64,000 bases of DNA from Culex pipiens pallens (GCF_016801865.2 NC_068938.1:74122975-74186974), one strand, 5' to 3'; positions 21,874 to 34,099 are shown, counted from the first letter of the stretch. Notes: generated by a model from the letters alone, not told the origin. Made by a program: numbers and translations.

Positions 21874-23045
21874 AATTTGTTTAGCTGTGAAGGTTTTATC
21901 ACGACAACTTGAGTGAGCTTTGAAGAGGTTCCTTGAAGGCTTCAACAAGTATCTTCAATTGGATTTGGCAGTTTAAACAAATTTTAATCCCCGTTGATGA
22001 CCATAACGTTTGACCCCCAGCCACAAGCGTAATCATCCGGTCAAGCACTTGTCGCTGGACCATTAAGTAGCAATTAAGTTGATCGGGCATTTTTCAAGAC
22101 AGACCAATGTTGTACAAACAAACGCACACGAGAATAACCGCACACACACACACACGCACATGTTTCCGTACACTCCATAACGGCCTATTAATCTCAAGAA
22201 CATGTCCGGTCACTTCCAGCAATAGCAATTCTCTGGGTTTTTGGCAAGTTGACTTTTATAATATCTCAAATTTCAATTTGCAAAAAAAAAATCACGCTGC
22301 TTTTTAAATCATTTTCATGGAAATAAAAAGGACGAATTCTTCTTCAAAATTTGATCACATAATTCTAAAAGTAACATTTTCCCAAAGATCGCTTAACAGC
22401 ATCAAAGAACTAATTAAAATCGTAATGAATGGCGACGACGACCAGCCATTGAGAGCATATTTTCACGGCCCTAAAAAAAGCGTTTTTCTTAATGGCGTCC
22501 GCTTGGCAACCAAAGGAAAAGGCTGTTGCGGACCGTGCGGAACACCGGTTGCCAAAAATTGTAAGCCCGCGCGCGTTAAATCGCGTTATGAGATGGCAAA
22601 ACGTGTTAATACATAAAAAAACAGAGCCCCCAAAAAAACCGCCGCGAAACCGCACGCAATTTGTGACCTCGGAGTTCAACTGTTCGGGGGGTTTGTTGGT
22701 GCGTTCTCAGACGACGCTGATGGAGTTGATGTTGATAGCTCATTTAAGGCACCTCACTTGAGCAGAGGCTTGAGGACGCCGAAAAGTTCGCTTCCTGGCA
22801 AGCGGTCGTTGATCGTTGGTTAATTGCTTAAATTAGTGACATTTTTCGTGGTTTTATTGAGCTAAAGATTGAAATTTTTTAATTAGAGGACGCAGACCGC
22901 AAATACTTAAAAATATGAATACAAACTGAAAATATGAAAATTTTCACAAAATTTCTCCGTTGACAGTTTCAAAAGGGACATCACAGTTACCAACGCAGCT
23001 CATTGTAGATACTCACAGAGAAGTCAGCGAATTTAGAACGGAAGT
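21874..23045. other. Unique interval with GC-richer core and CA microsatellite
   Basis: A (CA)n tract lies at about 22142-22160. Overlapping frames of 89-99 codons occur on both strands between 22317 and 22761 with no recognised domain. Nothing here supports a gene. Confidence 0.35.
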
Positions 23046-23210
23046 TTCAAAAATGAAAGAAGTCGTAACGCCCTTCGTCACGAGATATCAAAAAATGGAC
23101 CTCGGTTTCGTGATCAAGGACCACAATTACTCATTAGGACAAAGTTTCACGCAAATCGAAGAGGGGTCAGGACAACTGCTGTGTGAGTTGGCGGAGAGCC
23201 CATTTGTATC
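23046..23210. mobile_element. Family B end fragment
   Basis: 'ttcgtcacgagatatcaaaa', 'aaagtttcacgcaaatcgaa' and 'gaggggtcaggacaactgc' match the outer part of one family B arm, ending at 'gcggagagccca'. The rest of the element is missing or too diverged to see. Confidence 0.7.
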
Positions 23211-24183
23211 TGCCCCAAATAAAAAGTTTTGTTAAAAATAAATAAAATTTAATAGTTTGCCAAATCATACATGTATATCTCACAGCCATTTGAAATATTT
23301 TCGTTGATTTATTGTAAAAGAAACAAAACATTTACTGTATTTAATAAATAAGTAAAATGGTGTAATTGAGTTTAATCAGAAAGTATTCTTTATTTGAAAT
23401 GGGCCAAAAAACCAGGGGAAAAGATAAAAAATCGTTTTTTTAAGAAATACTTTAACTACTTGCTCTTTATTTCTATTTATAAAATGTTTTGTGTCAATTC
23501 TTTATGTAACATCTTGTCTTCGGGAAGAAGTATATACACATAAATCATTTTATCATTCCAGCACTAAAGCTTAATTACCTCAGCAGATAATTACGTGATT
23601 CTAGATTCCTGCGAGACTAACTAGTGTAACAGTCTAATCCAAGCTCACCCTCCCTTTGAGGAAAAATGTGTTTCCCCTTGTTTTAGCAACTCCAACATCT
23701 CAACTTCCATCCTTAGGGAAGCCAAGTGTTCGGCGAAAGTTACGATCCTAGAGGCTATACTTTATCGTTATTATCGCTGGAAAAGTAGGCCATAAAGTGC
23801 TGGGAGAAACCATCACGTATTTTCCTGAAGAAGAAAAAAAAAACTCCCCTCGGATGCTGGCCACAAGGATCTCCCGTACTTGGCAGCCTCGCCGGAAGTG
23901 GTCCCAAGGAATGATAATGGCCGCATATCACCCACGCACACAAACAGTTGGCATTCGGCCGAGGAGGACTCGGGACGAGGTGCTGGCAATAAATTATGAA
24001 TAATTTATGGCTGCGGTGGAACCTGGGACTTGAAAGGTTCGCAATTTGGCACTTTTCTGAATCTTGGCGCGTTGGCCGGATGGATAGTTATGATGATTTT
24101 GGAGCAGTCATAAATTATTTGCAAACTCACTGACAACGCAAACGGGTGTTCGGAAAGGATTGGTTTGTCCATAGGATCATATT
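23211..24183. other. Unassigned interval, AT-rich then GC-richer
   Basis: AT-rich to about 23560, then unique and GC-richer to about 24120. Short overlapping frames (60-68 codons) show no domains. Confidence 0.35.
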
Positions 24184-24185
24184 TA

Positions 24186-24352
24186 CACAGAAAAAAATCA
24201 TGGTGATATTAAAGAATGTAATTTTACCTCTGAAAATGTGTAATTTTACCACTTTTCTGTTGCAATGTCGCTTTTTCAGTTTAAATTGAGTTAAAATTAC
24301 ATCATAAAAGAGGTAATATTCAACCTTCCAAAATTACACATTTTTTACTGTG
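24186..24352. mobile_element. 167 bp MITE, CACAG ends, TA target
   Basis: CACAGAAAAAAAT at the left and ATTTTTTACTGTG at the right are inverted repeats, flanked by TA at 24184-24185 and 24353-24354. The internal phrases 'ttacctctgaaaatgtgtaa' and 'agaggtaatattcaacc' are shared with the relatives at 864 and 58925. Confidence 0.75.
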
Positions 24353-24396
24353 TAGATCAAACCAGATACTATCAATAATTGTAAAAAAACGTATAC

Positions 24397-24933
24397 GGGT
24401 AATTCTCCGCCAACTCACACAGCAGTTGCCCCGACCCCTCTTCGATTTGCGTGAAACTTTGTCCTAAGGGGTAACTTTTGTCCCTGATCACGAATCCGAG
24501 GTCCGTTTTTTGATACCTCGTGACGGAGGGGCGGTACGACCCCTTCCATTTTTGAACATGCGAAAAAAGAGGTGTTTTTCAATAATGGGCAGCCTGAAAC
24601 GGTGATGAGATAGAAATTTGGTGTCAAAGGGACTTTTATGTAAAATTAGACGCCCGATTTGATGGCGTACTAAGAATTCCGAAAAAACGTATTTTTCTTC
24701 GAAAAAACACAATTTTTTTTTTTAAATTCTCCCATTTTCCGTTATTCGATTGTAAATAAATTTGGAACATGTCATTTTATGGGAAATTTAATGTACTTTT
24801 CGAATCTACATTGACCCAGAAGGGTCATTTTTTCATTTAGAACAAAATTTTTCATTTTAAAGTTTCGTGTTTTTCTAACTTTGCAATTTTCAACAATTTT
24901 CCCGATTTCGTGTGAGTTGGTAGAGAATTACCC
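24397..24933. mobile_element. Family B foldback, copy 2, one arm almost deleted; TSD ATAC
   Basis: Ends GGGTAATTCTC...GAGAATTACCC are flanked by ATAC at 24393-24396 and 24934-24937. The left arm is present to about 24890. Of the right arm only about 40 bases remain (ttttcccgatttcgtgtgag). The deletion left both termini intact, so the copy may still have been mobile after or through that event. Confidence 0.85.
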
Positions 24934-25199
24934 ATACCTGAAATATTTTTATATAACTTCAGGATTCTGATTTCCAAATAGTTATTATCTCAGGTCATTC
25001 GATTTCAAGTGATGAATTGGGGTTTTGATCCAATATGGTCCTGGATATTTAAGGTTTAACAGTCGTCCTATTTATACTTTTTAACTGTGCACACTTGGGT
25101 GTTCAGAAAAAATGACCCCCTGCTCCACAAGCGGAAAACGGTATTTTGGGTTATTTTAAATTTAAATTTGTGAGTGAAATTGGTTGAAATTAACCCATT

Positions 25200-25573
25200 G
25201 ATACTCGAGCCTAAAGCTGGTAAAAAAAATGTTTTTCATACAAAATTACTTTTTTAAATCGCTAATAACTTTTCAAGATCGAGTTTTACAGCTTTGGACT
25301 GCTGTACAAAGTTGTAGAGCATTAAATTTTCAATAAGAATCTCACTTTTGGGAATATTTGGATGGAAATAGCACACGTTGCAGACCAAACCGTAAGAAAC
25401 ATGGGTTTTCCATATTTTTTTTCGATTTTTCCCGTACAAACTTCATCAATGGGTATATGACGACCAATTTTGCTCATATTTGGCCCAGAGTCCTAAAATA
25501 GCTCAAGAAACAATATTCAGCTTGTGGAGCGAGGTTTTGAAAAAAGTCCCATATTCTGGGCACCCTAGTGCAC
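25200..25573. mobile_element. Probable TE relic with CACTAGGGTGCCC terminus
   Basis: The right end 'gggcaccctagtg' is the inverse of the left end 'cactagggtgac' at 39188. Inner phrases agree in order with 39188-39620: 'cgctaataact', 'acaaagtt', 'aagaatctcac', and 'ttttgctcatatttgg' against 'tttggctcaaaattg'. The left boundary is not seen. Confidence 0.45.
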
Positions 25574-27300
25574 ACGCAATGGGAAGAAAATCTCAAAGGA
25601 GATACCCCTTTTTGTGTTTTCTTTGTTGGGTGCGAAGTCGACGATACGATCATATTACCAGCCAAAGTTAATTAACATCCGCCCCATTTTTTGAGTCACT
25701 ATACTCAGTAATACCCACAGGGGGCCGTCCACAAACGACGTAATTTTCATGCAAAATAAGGATTATAACATAAAATTTCTACGGGACTCAAAACTTATTT
25801 TGAAATTTTTATTCAATCTTTGTCTTTTTCTGAGAATTGACCCCTACTAGTGCCTAAATTGTTCAAAAATTTTAACTGATTTTGAAAATAAATCCCATTG
25901 CTCTAAAACTTGAATTTTTATGAGAAATTTTACTTGTTTTGAAGCTGGACTACTCCTGTCACTTGACTATTTCTTCATCGGTTTGACTTTTTATAAAACT
26001 ATTTTTATTTCTGAACGTTGACTTGCCCAAAGACCGGACTCTACTCTGTAACTTGACTCGGGACAATCAAGTGCTACCCAGACAAACTACTCACTTTACG
26101 ACAAAAAAACCACAAGCAAGTGCCCACACCGCAGAACATAAATTTATGCTGAATTCTGCCACCGCAGCCTACTCTGATGTTCCAAGACTGGCCCAGCCAA
26201 CTCCACGCGAGTTTTCCTCGAACGACGACGTCGATGCGGACAATAATAGCTCCGAGGGCAAACCTTGAACTCGGATGGCCTCGGAAGGAATCCTGAACCG
26301 ACGATGACGACAGAGAGGTGCATTGTTTTCTGTGCAAAATGCACTTTGCTTGGGGAGAGAGGCGTCCCCACTTCATCCTTATCTGGAGGCAGCAATCCCT
26401 TGCAGAGATCACGAGCAATTACCCGTATTGACAGTTGTGATTACTCTTGGCGCGGCGAGGGTTTTTTTAAGGGCGAAGGCGGATCATCGCGGCCCCACCC
26501 AAATTCTGGCGGAGGGTTTTTCGCAGGTTTGGCTGCAAGTCTGGCTGAAGAGGGTGATGAATGTTCATTGGCGGCAGAGGTTAGCAGTAATTATGATGGG
26601 TGGCTCCTTCAAGGTTTCTTAAGGGCAGTGGGTATGAAAAAAGTTGTTACTTTAACGACTGATGGTTATTAAGAATAATGTGGCAGAATAAATCATTTAA
26701 AATATTTTCCTTATCTGCTATCTTTTGTATTTTGTAATTTTTTTTTTCTGTTTATCTCTAGAGTTTTTTGTTTTAAAAAGGAATTTTTGGGTTTTTTTTA
26801 GAACCGCCTTGAGTGTCAGGGGTAATCAAAAACACCCAAAAAGCAAAAAAATAAAATTTTGTTAATAGGACCTTTTCAAAAAAAAAAAATAAGAAAAACT
26901 CCAGATCTTTTCATCTGCCAAGAAACTATAATCAATTTTTTTCTTCTGTCTCATATAAATCAAATTATATGGTGGCAGATTTTTTTCAATGCATACTTTG
27001 AAGATATTACCTACATTATTTTGGATATAAAAATACAATTTTTCATAACTTAAGTAAAAAATGTTTATGCAATTTTACAAATAAATATAACAATTATTTA
27101 CAACAGATTTGGCTGATTTTAGCGAACGTATACTATTTGGAAGAAGCTATCATTTAAATAAATACTCCCTTACCAGATTTGGAACTATATTAAATTTTAG
27201 TTAAAATATGCATTTTTGGTTCCCAAAAAATATAAATAAAAACATCGTACTCTGGAAATTTAATTTACGATAAATAAAAATCAAATTCAAAAATCGCAAT
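25574..27300. other. Unassigned interval; unique GC-richer part 26023-26670
   Basis: Frames up to 135 codons (26265-26672) overlap on both strands in the GC-richer part with no recognisable protein. The remainder is AT-rich. A short degenerate family F end may lie near 26863. Confidence 0.3.
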
Positions 27301-27650
27301 ATTTCAACGTGTGCTTTTAACTTTGCTGAAGACAACAAATCGATCAGAGAAACTCTTCTCAAGTTATAGATTTTCTAAAAAATAACAGTGGTCCTGACCG
27401 CAAAATTAAGTGGAAAATTGATTTTCCGAAAAATGGTAACGTTTTGGATCTTTGATGTCTTTAGAACAGTTGGGCAATTTTTAGTTTGGTTGAAAATTAG
27501 GGTGGTTCATAATAAGGTTGATTTTAAAAATCTTATTTTCCAGGATTTTGAATTTTTTTTGTCTTCTGAAAAGTTGTTAAGCTTACCAATCCAAGCAACT
27601 TTGCCGAAGGCACCAAAATTTAATCCCGCAATTAACCAAATTTAGAGATA
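27301..27650. mobile_element. Probable old family A-related relic
   Basis: 'ttgctgaagacaacaaatcg' followed by 'atcagagaaa', and 'aactttgccgaaggcaccaa' near 27598, recall family A arms. It is too diverged to delimit. Confidence 0.35.
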
Positions 27651-27834
27651 GCATCTGAGCAAACCAGTTTTTTGAACATAGTAATAAAGGGTTGAGTTTC
27701 AGAGAAAAAGGATGAGTGGGCTTTCAGAGTTCTAAAAAAACAAACATTTTTGTTTTTTGACAAGTCAATTTGGACTTAAGTGTCAAAAGTTATAGCCATT
27801 TTAAGGTTAAAGGATGCAATTTTATTACTAGAAT

Positions 27835-27847
27835 ATCTCAAGAAAGC
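27835..27847 (+). repeat. Target-site duplication, left (ATCTCAAGAAAGC)
   Basis: The same 13 bp recur at 29191-29203, on the far side of the SINE and its nested insert. Confidence 0.9.
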
Positions 27848-29190
27848 AAGTGGCAGTGCGTGGCCGAATGGTTACGCTGTCCGCTTTGTAAGCGGATGAT
27901 TCTGGGTTCGATTCCCATCTGCTCCAACCTTCCATCGGATGAGGAAGTAAAATGTCGGTCCCGGCCTTGGTTGTTGTTAGGCCGTTAAGTCAGGTGTAGG
28001 AGTCGACTCCATGCCATAAGTACCGTAAACCGGGGTGACTTTGATAGGATTTCAATTTGTTTTTAGAATATTTTTCAACAGATAATGTTTTTCTCAACAT
28101 TATTATTTTTAAAACAAATACTGGGGTAGGCCACACAAAGTCTAGGACTATTTCGGAAAAAAAGTTTTTTCAATAAAGTTTAGAAAAAAAGTTACGTTAA
28201 AAATTCTTAGATTTAATTCCGGGGTGACTTTGATAGTCATAGTTTTTCTTGTTAAAATCATAATTAAGATGTTCAAACTTTATTTGTGTGTATTTGTACG
28301 TTGAATGTACCATCACTAAAGTAGCTGATATAGTTTTTAAGAAAAAAATCAATGTTTATATTTAGTTAACTAAGTTTATAAGCTTTTTAGCAAAATACAT
28401 ATAAATTTTAGGTAAAAATGTTAAAAAGTCGGAATTTTGCCTGAAATTTGTTAAAACTAGTTATGTTTATAAAATTATCGATTTATATTGCATTTTATAC
28501 TGAATTCGAAGCACGAATCACAAGTTTTCACATTTTACATGAAATTTGTTCAACTGAAATTGCCTACAAATTTGAAGATTTTTTTGAATTGTGTTTCAAA
28601 AACACATATTATTTATTATTTACAAACTTTTTTAACCTTCTACTAGTGGAAAATTGTCCAAAGAATCCGAAAATGCATTCCGTTTTCCAATTAAAAATCA
28701 TGTTCATTGAGAAAATCATGACACTTTGAGAAGTTTAAAATAATTACTTTCATCAACATTTTCTTAACTATAGTTAACTAACTTTTAAAACTTGTCAACA
28801 TTTTATGAAAAGTTCTTCTTGAGGTACTTTGAACACTTCTCTACCACGGTCAGTATGTTTCTAAACCATTTCTTACGTATTTTAATTGTACTCTTCATTT
28901 TGCGGAAAAATCGCAAACCTATCAAAGTCACCCCGGCTATCAAAGTCACCCCGTTTTACGGTACAAACAACACACCAAACCAAGCCTACTTCGGTGGAAT
29001 CGCTGGCGGCGGTTGGACTCGCAATCCGAAGGTCGTCAGTTCAAACACTGGGGTGGAAGGTTCCTTGGAGTAAAAAGAGGTTTGGGTGCTCTCCCCATTC
29101 AAGCCTTCGGACTCCAAGGTTCGAGCAGAAACTTGCAATAGAGACCACAAAAGACCCGGGGGTCGTTAATGTGGATGGTTTGATTTTTTG
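27848..29190 (+). mobile_element. Two-headed tRNA SINE (family 1), Thr-type head, split by a TIR element
   Basis: The SINE pieces are 27848-28020 and 28964-29190, bounded by the 13 bp duplication. The head contains an anticodon arm tccgc-tttgtaa-gcgga (TGT, Thr-like) and box B ggttcgattccc. The body 'atcggatgaggaagtaaaat' follows, then the junction 'aggtgtaggagtcg', the second tRNA-like region (cggtggaatcgctggcggc) and the tail 'gtggatggtttgattttttg'. The acceptor stem does not pair fully (gcagtgc against catctgc), so this is not a working tRNA gene. The head differs from that of the copy at 11812-12219. Confidence 0.85.
28023..28961. mobile_element. 939 bp TA-type TIR element inside the SINE
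   Basis: The ends are inverted repeats of CCGTAAAACGGGGTGACTTT continuing to GATAG, flanked by TA at 28021-28022 and 28962-28963. Restoring the SINE across it gives continuous text. The motif 'cggggtgactttgatag' appears additionally inside, near 28221, and a second inverted copy lies at about 28914-28933 beside the right end. The interior is AT-rich and encodes nothing recognisable. Confidence 0.85.
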
Positions 29191-29850
29191 ATCTCAAGAA
29201 AGCGCAGGCCAAATTTAATGCGCTAGGTTGCGTTCGAAGGAGAAGATCTAGCCCAACAAACGCAGAAAAAAACTCAGAGGTGTTTTCTTTAAACTAGAGA
29301 TATTTGAATTCGAATAAGCCTATTTTTTAAGGGAAAAGTGTAGGGGACCACCGTAAGACAATTTGAAAATTGTCCAACTATATGTTTGTCATGTAATTTT
29401 GCCTGCTGAATCTGAATCTTCCCTCAGAATATGGCCAGAGTTAAAATATCGATTTTCGATCATTTATAGGGTTTCTATGTAAAATTATCATATAAACACA
29501 AAATATGACCAAAATCGATATTTTAACACTAGGCTCAATTCAGTGAGCAAAATTGCATAAAAAAAATATATAGTTGGACAATTTTCGAATTTTCTCAGGG
29601 GTGTCTCCTAAATGAAGATATCTCGAGCTCAGCTCAGCACCCCTGAGATTTTTACAGCGTTCTTTCTCATTCAGATCTCCTCTTTCGAACGCAACCTAGC
29701 ACTTAAAATTTGACCTGTGCTATTCCAAGATGTTCAAGGTTTAAAATTGCATCTTTTTACCTTAAAATGGCTATAATTTTTGACCCGTATGTCAAAAAAT
29801 AAAAAAATAATAGTTTTTTATTGACATAATGAATGCAGGGACAAAGTTTG

Positions 29851-30055
29851 TTTTTCTTGCGAAATCGAAGAAATTTTCATCTTGAACAGCCAATCTAACA
29901 AAAAAAAGCTATTTTGTAAACAAAGTTTAATCCAAACAAATTTATAAATAAAAAAAAATTACATTGTTGCTTTTGTAACTTTTTTAAAAACTTTAATTGC
30001 AAAAAAAATGATTTGAAAAAAATATGTCAAAATTCAGTTTATCATCCATAATATT
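29851..30055. other. Unassigned AT-rich spacer
   Basis: About 200 bases, no recognised content. Confidence 0.4.
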
Positions 30056-30600
30056 TCAACACGAACGCACAACTTGCAACACCACACATCGGATAATTCC
30101 CTTCATCCATTTCCTGCTGCTGCTGCTGTTGCTGCTAAGCCCCGACTTCAGCCAAAGAGCATAAAACTCCCGGCAACAGTCAAGGATGCATTTTATTGAA
30201 TTATGCTGAAGGTTCTTTCTGCCTTCCTCTTTATCTCTCCCTTCTCTACACATGTTTCTCTGTATGTGTTCGTTTGCCCCGTGACTCACACACAGCATGC
30301 TTTGTCCCTGGCTTGGCCAAGTGTGTGTGTGTGCGGTGTGTTCGGTGCAACATTATGCTGGGACGACCCTTTCCTGGCACTGTTGCCACGTTTTCCCTCA
30401 ATGTTTTGCTCGTCGAGCTCTTCTTGGCCACTGACTGCAGCAAGCGAAGTTCTGCTGCTGGAACACTGAGAGGTTGCATTCGAACATGCTGGCTCGTTTT
30501 TATGACGTCGTCGTCGTCACCGTCGCCGGTTTGAGTTTTGCTCTTTGGGTTTCGCTCGGGATGCTGCGGGAAGTGGTGTAAAATTTGGGTTTTTGGCAAT
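30056..30600. other. GC-richer unique island with CTG repeats
   Basis: Contains a short 'ctgctgctgctg' run at about 30117-30137 and a (GT)n stretch at about 30321. Frames of 80-117 codons on both strands overlap and are low in complexity. No domain or splice structure is convincing. Confidence 0.35.
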
Positions 30601-32694
30601 TTGTGCGAAAGTTAAGGTACTTTAAAGTTATTCCTTAACAAGTTATGAAAATGTTTATGGATGTTTCAAGATTGAGATTATGCAGCAATAAAATTAGTGC
30701 TCAAAACTTTAATTTTTTTTTCACGTGAAAAATATTAAGGTTCTATCAATCAAATATTTCAATATGCAAAATTCCATAAACCAGAAATATTTCTTAATAA
30801 AATTTCCAAAATCGGGTTTGTAACCCAATATCCAAAAATGGAAAAATATAACATATTTTTTCCAAATATTTATTTGGCTTTAACATTATTTCATTCAATA
30901 AAGAAATAAAATCCACATTGTTGATACTGAACCAAGAATAAATAAATAAATAAAAAAGTTGGCCTTGATCAAAAAGGTTAAAAATGGAGGGTTAAAAGTT
31001 ATTAATTTCACACTGGCAGCAAAATCCCTCCATTTAAAATAATTTAAAAATAATTACAGTTATTATATTGGCAAAAGATGTAAAGTGGAGCTCGTTTATA
31101 ATATGCTTGATTGCGTTTTATGACTGTTTAACACAAAAAAATATTTTCTTTGTTATTTAACATCGATGTTGAAAAATGGAATTACATTAAAAAATAGATA
31201 AATTCACAAACATCCAGTTTTAGAAAAAAAATACTGAATTGAATCATTTTCAAACCCATGCAAAAGATAATGATAAAAGATAATACTGTCTGAAATAAAC
31301 TGAATAAATTTTATAAAAAAAACCAAACAATTAATAAAAAAAAACATAAAATAAAGAAAAGTATTTTTTTGTAGAACAAAAGTTGCTGAAAATAATTTCC
31401 TAAACACAAGCAAAATATTGTTTTCTGAAAAATGGTAAAAACAGTATAAACAACGTGTTCATTTGTAGTCTTTAGTAAAGATGTAAATTGATGCATCGTG
31501 ATAGAATTTCTTTTAGTTTATTTTTTTGTAAAAGTGTTATTCGAATACTAGTATACTTAGTATAAATTTTGTAAACAGATTTTTTTTTAATTTTGTATAC
31601 TTATTTTATATTATCTGCTTCAAAAATTGGCTAGGAAATAAAGATTCCGATTTTGCGATAGGTAAACAAATCTCCAAGGTTTTGCTTATAAACTATCAAT
31701 ATTATTTGTGAATTTCCCAAGAATTCCATAAACTTAACCGCTGGTTAATATTTCATAAACTATATTGCAGTAATGTTTTGAAAAGCTTAAGGCACTTATT
31801 AAATAATCTCAAATTCTGAAGCATTCAGGTAAAGCTCTAGCTTTTTTATTGAGCAAAAAAAATACAGAAATGACGATATCATGGAATTGAAATAAATGAA
31901 ATAATAAAGAAATGCTATAGCAAAAATATCAAGTCTTTGTCTTTTCAGAATTCTTTTACACAACAGAGGACAAACAACATTATTTATTTTAATTTAAAAT
32001 ATCATAAAAGTCGACAGTTGATTGTAAATCGTAAAAATAAAATGTATAACGTTTATTTTTGTATTTTAAATAAAAAATAATATTTTAAGCTTCATTTTAT
32101 CAAATTGTAAGTTTAGGATCACAGATCAGAAAAACGTAAAACATTACGAAAAAATATTTTCGTGATAAATTGAATATTTTTACAAAAACATAACTTTTTC
32201 TAATGGTTAATTTGTTTTCTGATACTTTTTGGTAAACAATTTTAAAAATTAGAAATTTTTTAATTAAAAAGTTTATATTTTTTGGCTAAAACCGTCGACC
32301 TGGATCAGAGCAGGGGGACAAAAACTTCAAAAACAACTTGTACCAGCCTTAATGTTATAACATTTTGAAAAAAAGTTTTCAACCCTTTCCCGCACAGAGC
32401 ACAATTGAGATTATTTAAGTTTTTGTTTACCATGAATGTATTTTTGCATTAAAAAAATATTCCTTTTATCACATAAAATCTTTGGAAACATATTTTTTAA
32501 GTTTGTATAATTTATTTTCAAAAGGTCAATTGAACCAAGATTAGACCAATTTACAATAAAGTTCAAATTGCCCGGGAATTGAAACATATTTAAAACTTTT
32601 TTTTTTAAATATCATTATACATCATTTTCTATTTATGCATTGTTATTTGTAATTATGCATGAGCAGAAAAACAATTTACAAAACCTTTACGACA
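30601..32694. other. Long AT-rich interval without recognised features
   Basis: About 2.1 kb of AT-rich DNA. The frames at 31204-31496 (minus) are hydrophobic only because the DNA is T-rich on that strand. No terminal repeats found. Confidence 0.4.
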
Positions 32695-32696
32695 TA

Positions 32697-33066
32697 CACA
32701 GCAAATAAAGTAGTAATCCAGCTGCGTGTAAAAGGCTTGGGTGTAAAATAAATTTTGCATTTTCTAATGAAATTCTGTGTAATATTACACCCTGAAATAT
32801 GTAGCCCATCAGTATGGGAAACCTACTTGACCGAAATGTCAAGCTCACATATGCATTTATCCTTTCCATTTTTCATCGGTCTGATGGCCGAGCGGGCTAA
32901 GGCGCCAGCCCTTACTGATGGTGCTGGGTTTGAATCCCGTCAGTTGCAACTTTTTTTTTTGTGTTTGCAAAAATTGTACATGCATTGTGTAATATTAAGT
33001 GTTTATTTTGACGAAGGTGATGTGCATGCTTTTGCATGCGATTTTACCATCGGATTTTTTGCTGTG
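32697..33066. mobile_element. 370 bp TA-type TIR element carrying a tRNA-like segment
   Basis: CACAGCAAA at the left and TTTGCTGTG at the right are inverted ends, flanked by TA at 32695-32696 and 33067-33068. The termini resemble those of the CACAG group. Inside, at about 32877-32950, is a tRNA-like block followed by a run of ten or more T. Subterminal text 'gtgtaatatta' appears on both sides of the block. Confidence 0.75.
32877..32950 (+). other. tRNA-like sequence (Leu/Ser-type D arm) with T-run terminator
   Basis: It shows a strong box A (tggccgagcggg, then ctaaggcg) and a box B (gggtttgaatccc), and ends just before a T tract that would stop RNA polymerase III. The acceptor stem pairs only partly (ctga with tcag) and the long variable arm expected for Leu or Ser tRNAs is missing. 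I therefore read it as a captured or decayed tRNA promoter, not a tRNA gene. Confidence 0.65.
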
Positions 33067-33068
33067 TA

Positions 33069-34080
33069 GTCATAAGCTAAGCCACCAGTGTTATCCATAA
33101 ACTCCACAAGAAAACATGAAATCTGGCCTCCCTGTCCGCCCTGCTTAATCCAGCATAAGCCAGAAGGTCGTCGGAGCGATTGGTCCGGTCGGTTTAATCT
33201 ACCGAGTTGCATCGAATGAATTTTCCATGGACTCCGTGTCGTACCTTGGCACAAACTGCACGAGGCTCACACAAAAGCATCCATCCGTCCCGGAGAGGTC
33301 CTTCTCGCTGGTCGTTCCAGACGCTGCGTTGTCAAGTTTGAACAGCCTTCTCGCGTTCGGTCGGTCGATTCCGTAAAAAGGGCCTCCTCGGCTCATCCAC
33401 GATGATTTATTTTTTATTTACATTTCACTCTTTTTCCTCCCGTTCCCCGATGGTTCTTTGAGCTTTTACCTAGATTTTTGTTTTCCTGTTTTTGTTCTAA
33501 TCTAATGGTTGTGTTTTTTTTTCTCGTCCCTTTTACGCTTTTTCTGTTGTTAGTCCAGGCTTAGTTCATCCCATTAGAGCAATCTCCATGTCTGCTGCTG
33601 CTGCTGCTTCACAGTTGGTTAGTGGTTCGGATGAATTTCAGCTGGCTTGGTTGGAAAGCAGATTCTTTGTCTGTGTCATGCGTAGGCATGACACCACACG
33701 ATTAAAAACCCCTTGCCCGTTTCTGGGAACCGAAAGTTGGGCTAAACAGCTGTGCTGGTGAGGATTGAATTTCTACCCGGGTCGGGGGGGAAGCGATACG
33801 AAAATGGGACAGGTTTTGGTTATGTTTGGCTGTAAATGGGTCATGAAAATATCGGAAAAGATATCGAAAAATAATTGTATTCTTCATTTTTACACAAAAT
33901 CTGTCACCATTCTCAATGTAATATGACCATTTTTTTTTTAAACTGAGTAGTGAATTTTTTGCAACGTAAATATTTTGATGGCGAAAATAATATCTTTCTC
34001 TTTGAAATCTCAACTAAAAACATTCATTAAAAAAATGAGAAAAGTTTGAATTTTTTTTTATTGGTCTGATATTGGTTGTA
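33069..34080. other. Unique GC-richer interval, then AT-rich
   Basis: 33080-33800 is GC-richer and non-repeated, with a CTG run at about 33594-33610. No supported coding exon. Confidence 0.35.
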
Positions 34081-34099
34081 AGCCAAAACAACTTTGGAA

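Larger units (their letters stand above)
27770..29850. mobile_element. Palindromic foldback element enclosing a SINE (outermost nest layer)
   Basis: The left arm (27770-27847, resumed at 29204 to about 29460) is answered by a right arm (about 29475-29850). For example 'agttatagccattttaaggt' is matched by 'accttaaaatggctataatt', and 'gcgctaggttgcgttcgaag' by 'ctttcgaacgcaacctagca'. The arms are diverged to an extent suggesting moderate age. The SINE at 27848-29190 splits the left arm. Outer termini and target duplication are not resolved. Confidence 0.7.

Noticed and set aside
27850..27930. tRNA-Thr-like segment as a real tRNA gene
   Set aside because: The acceptor stem does not close and it lies at the start of a SINE with a 13 bp duplication.
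31204..31496. Hydrophobic, membrane-protein-like minus-strand frames
   Set aside because: Phe/Leu/Ile richness results from T-rich DNA on that strand, with no conserved residues or coding context.
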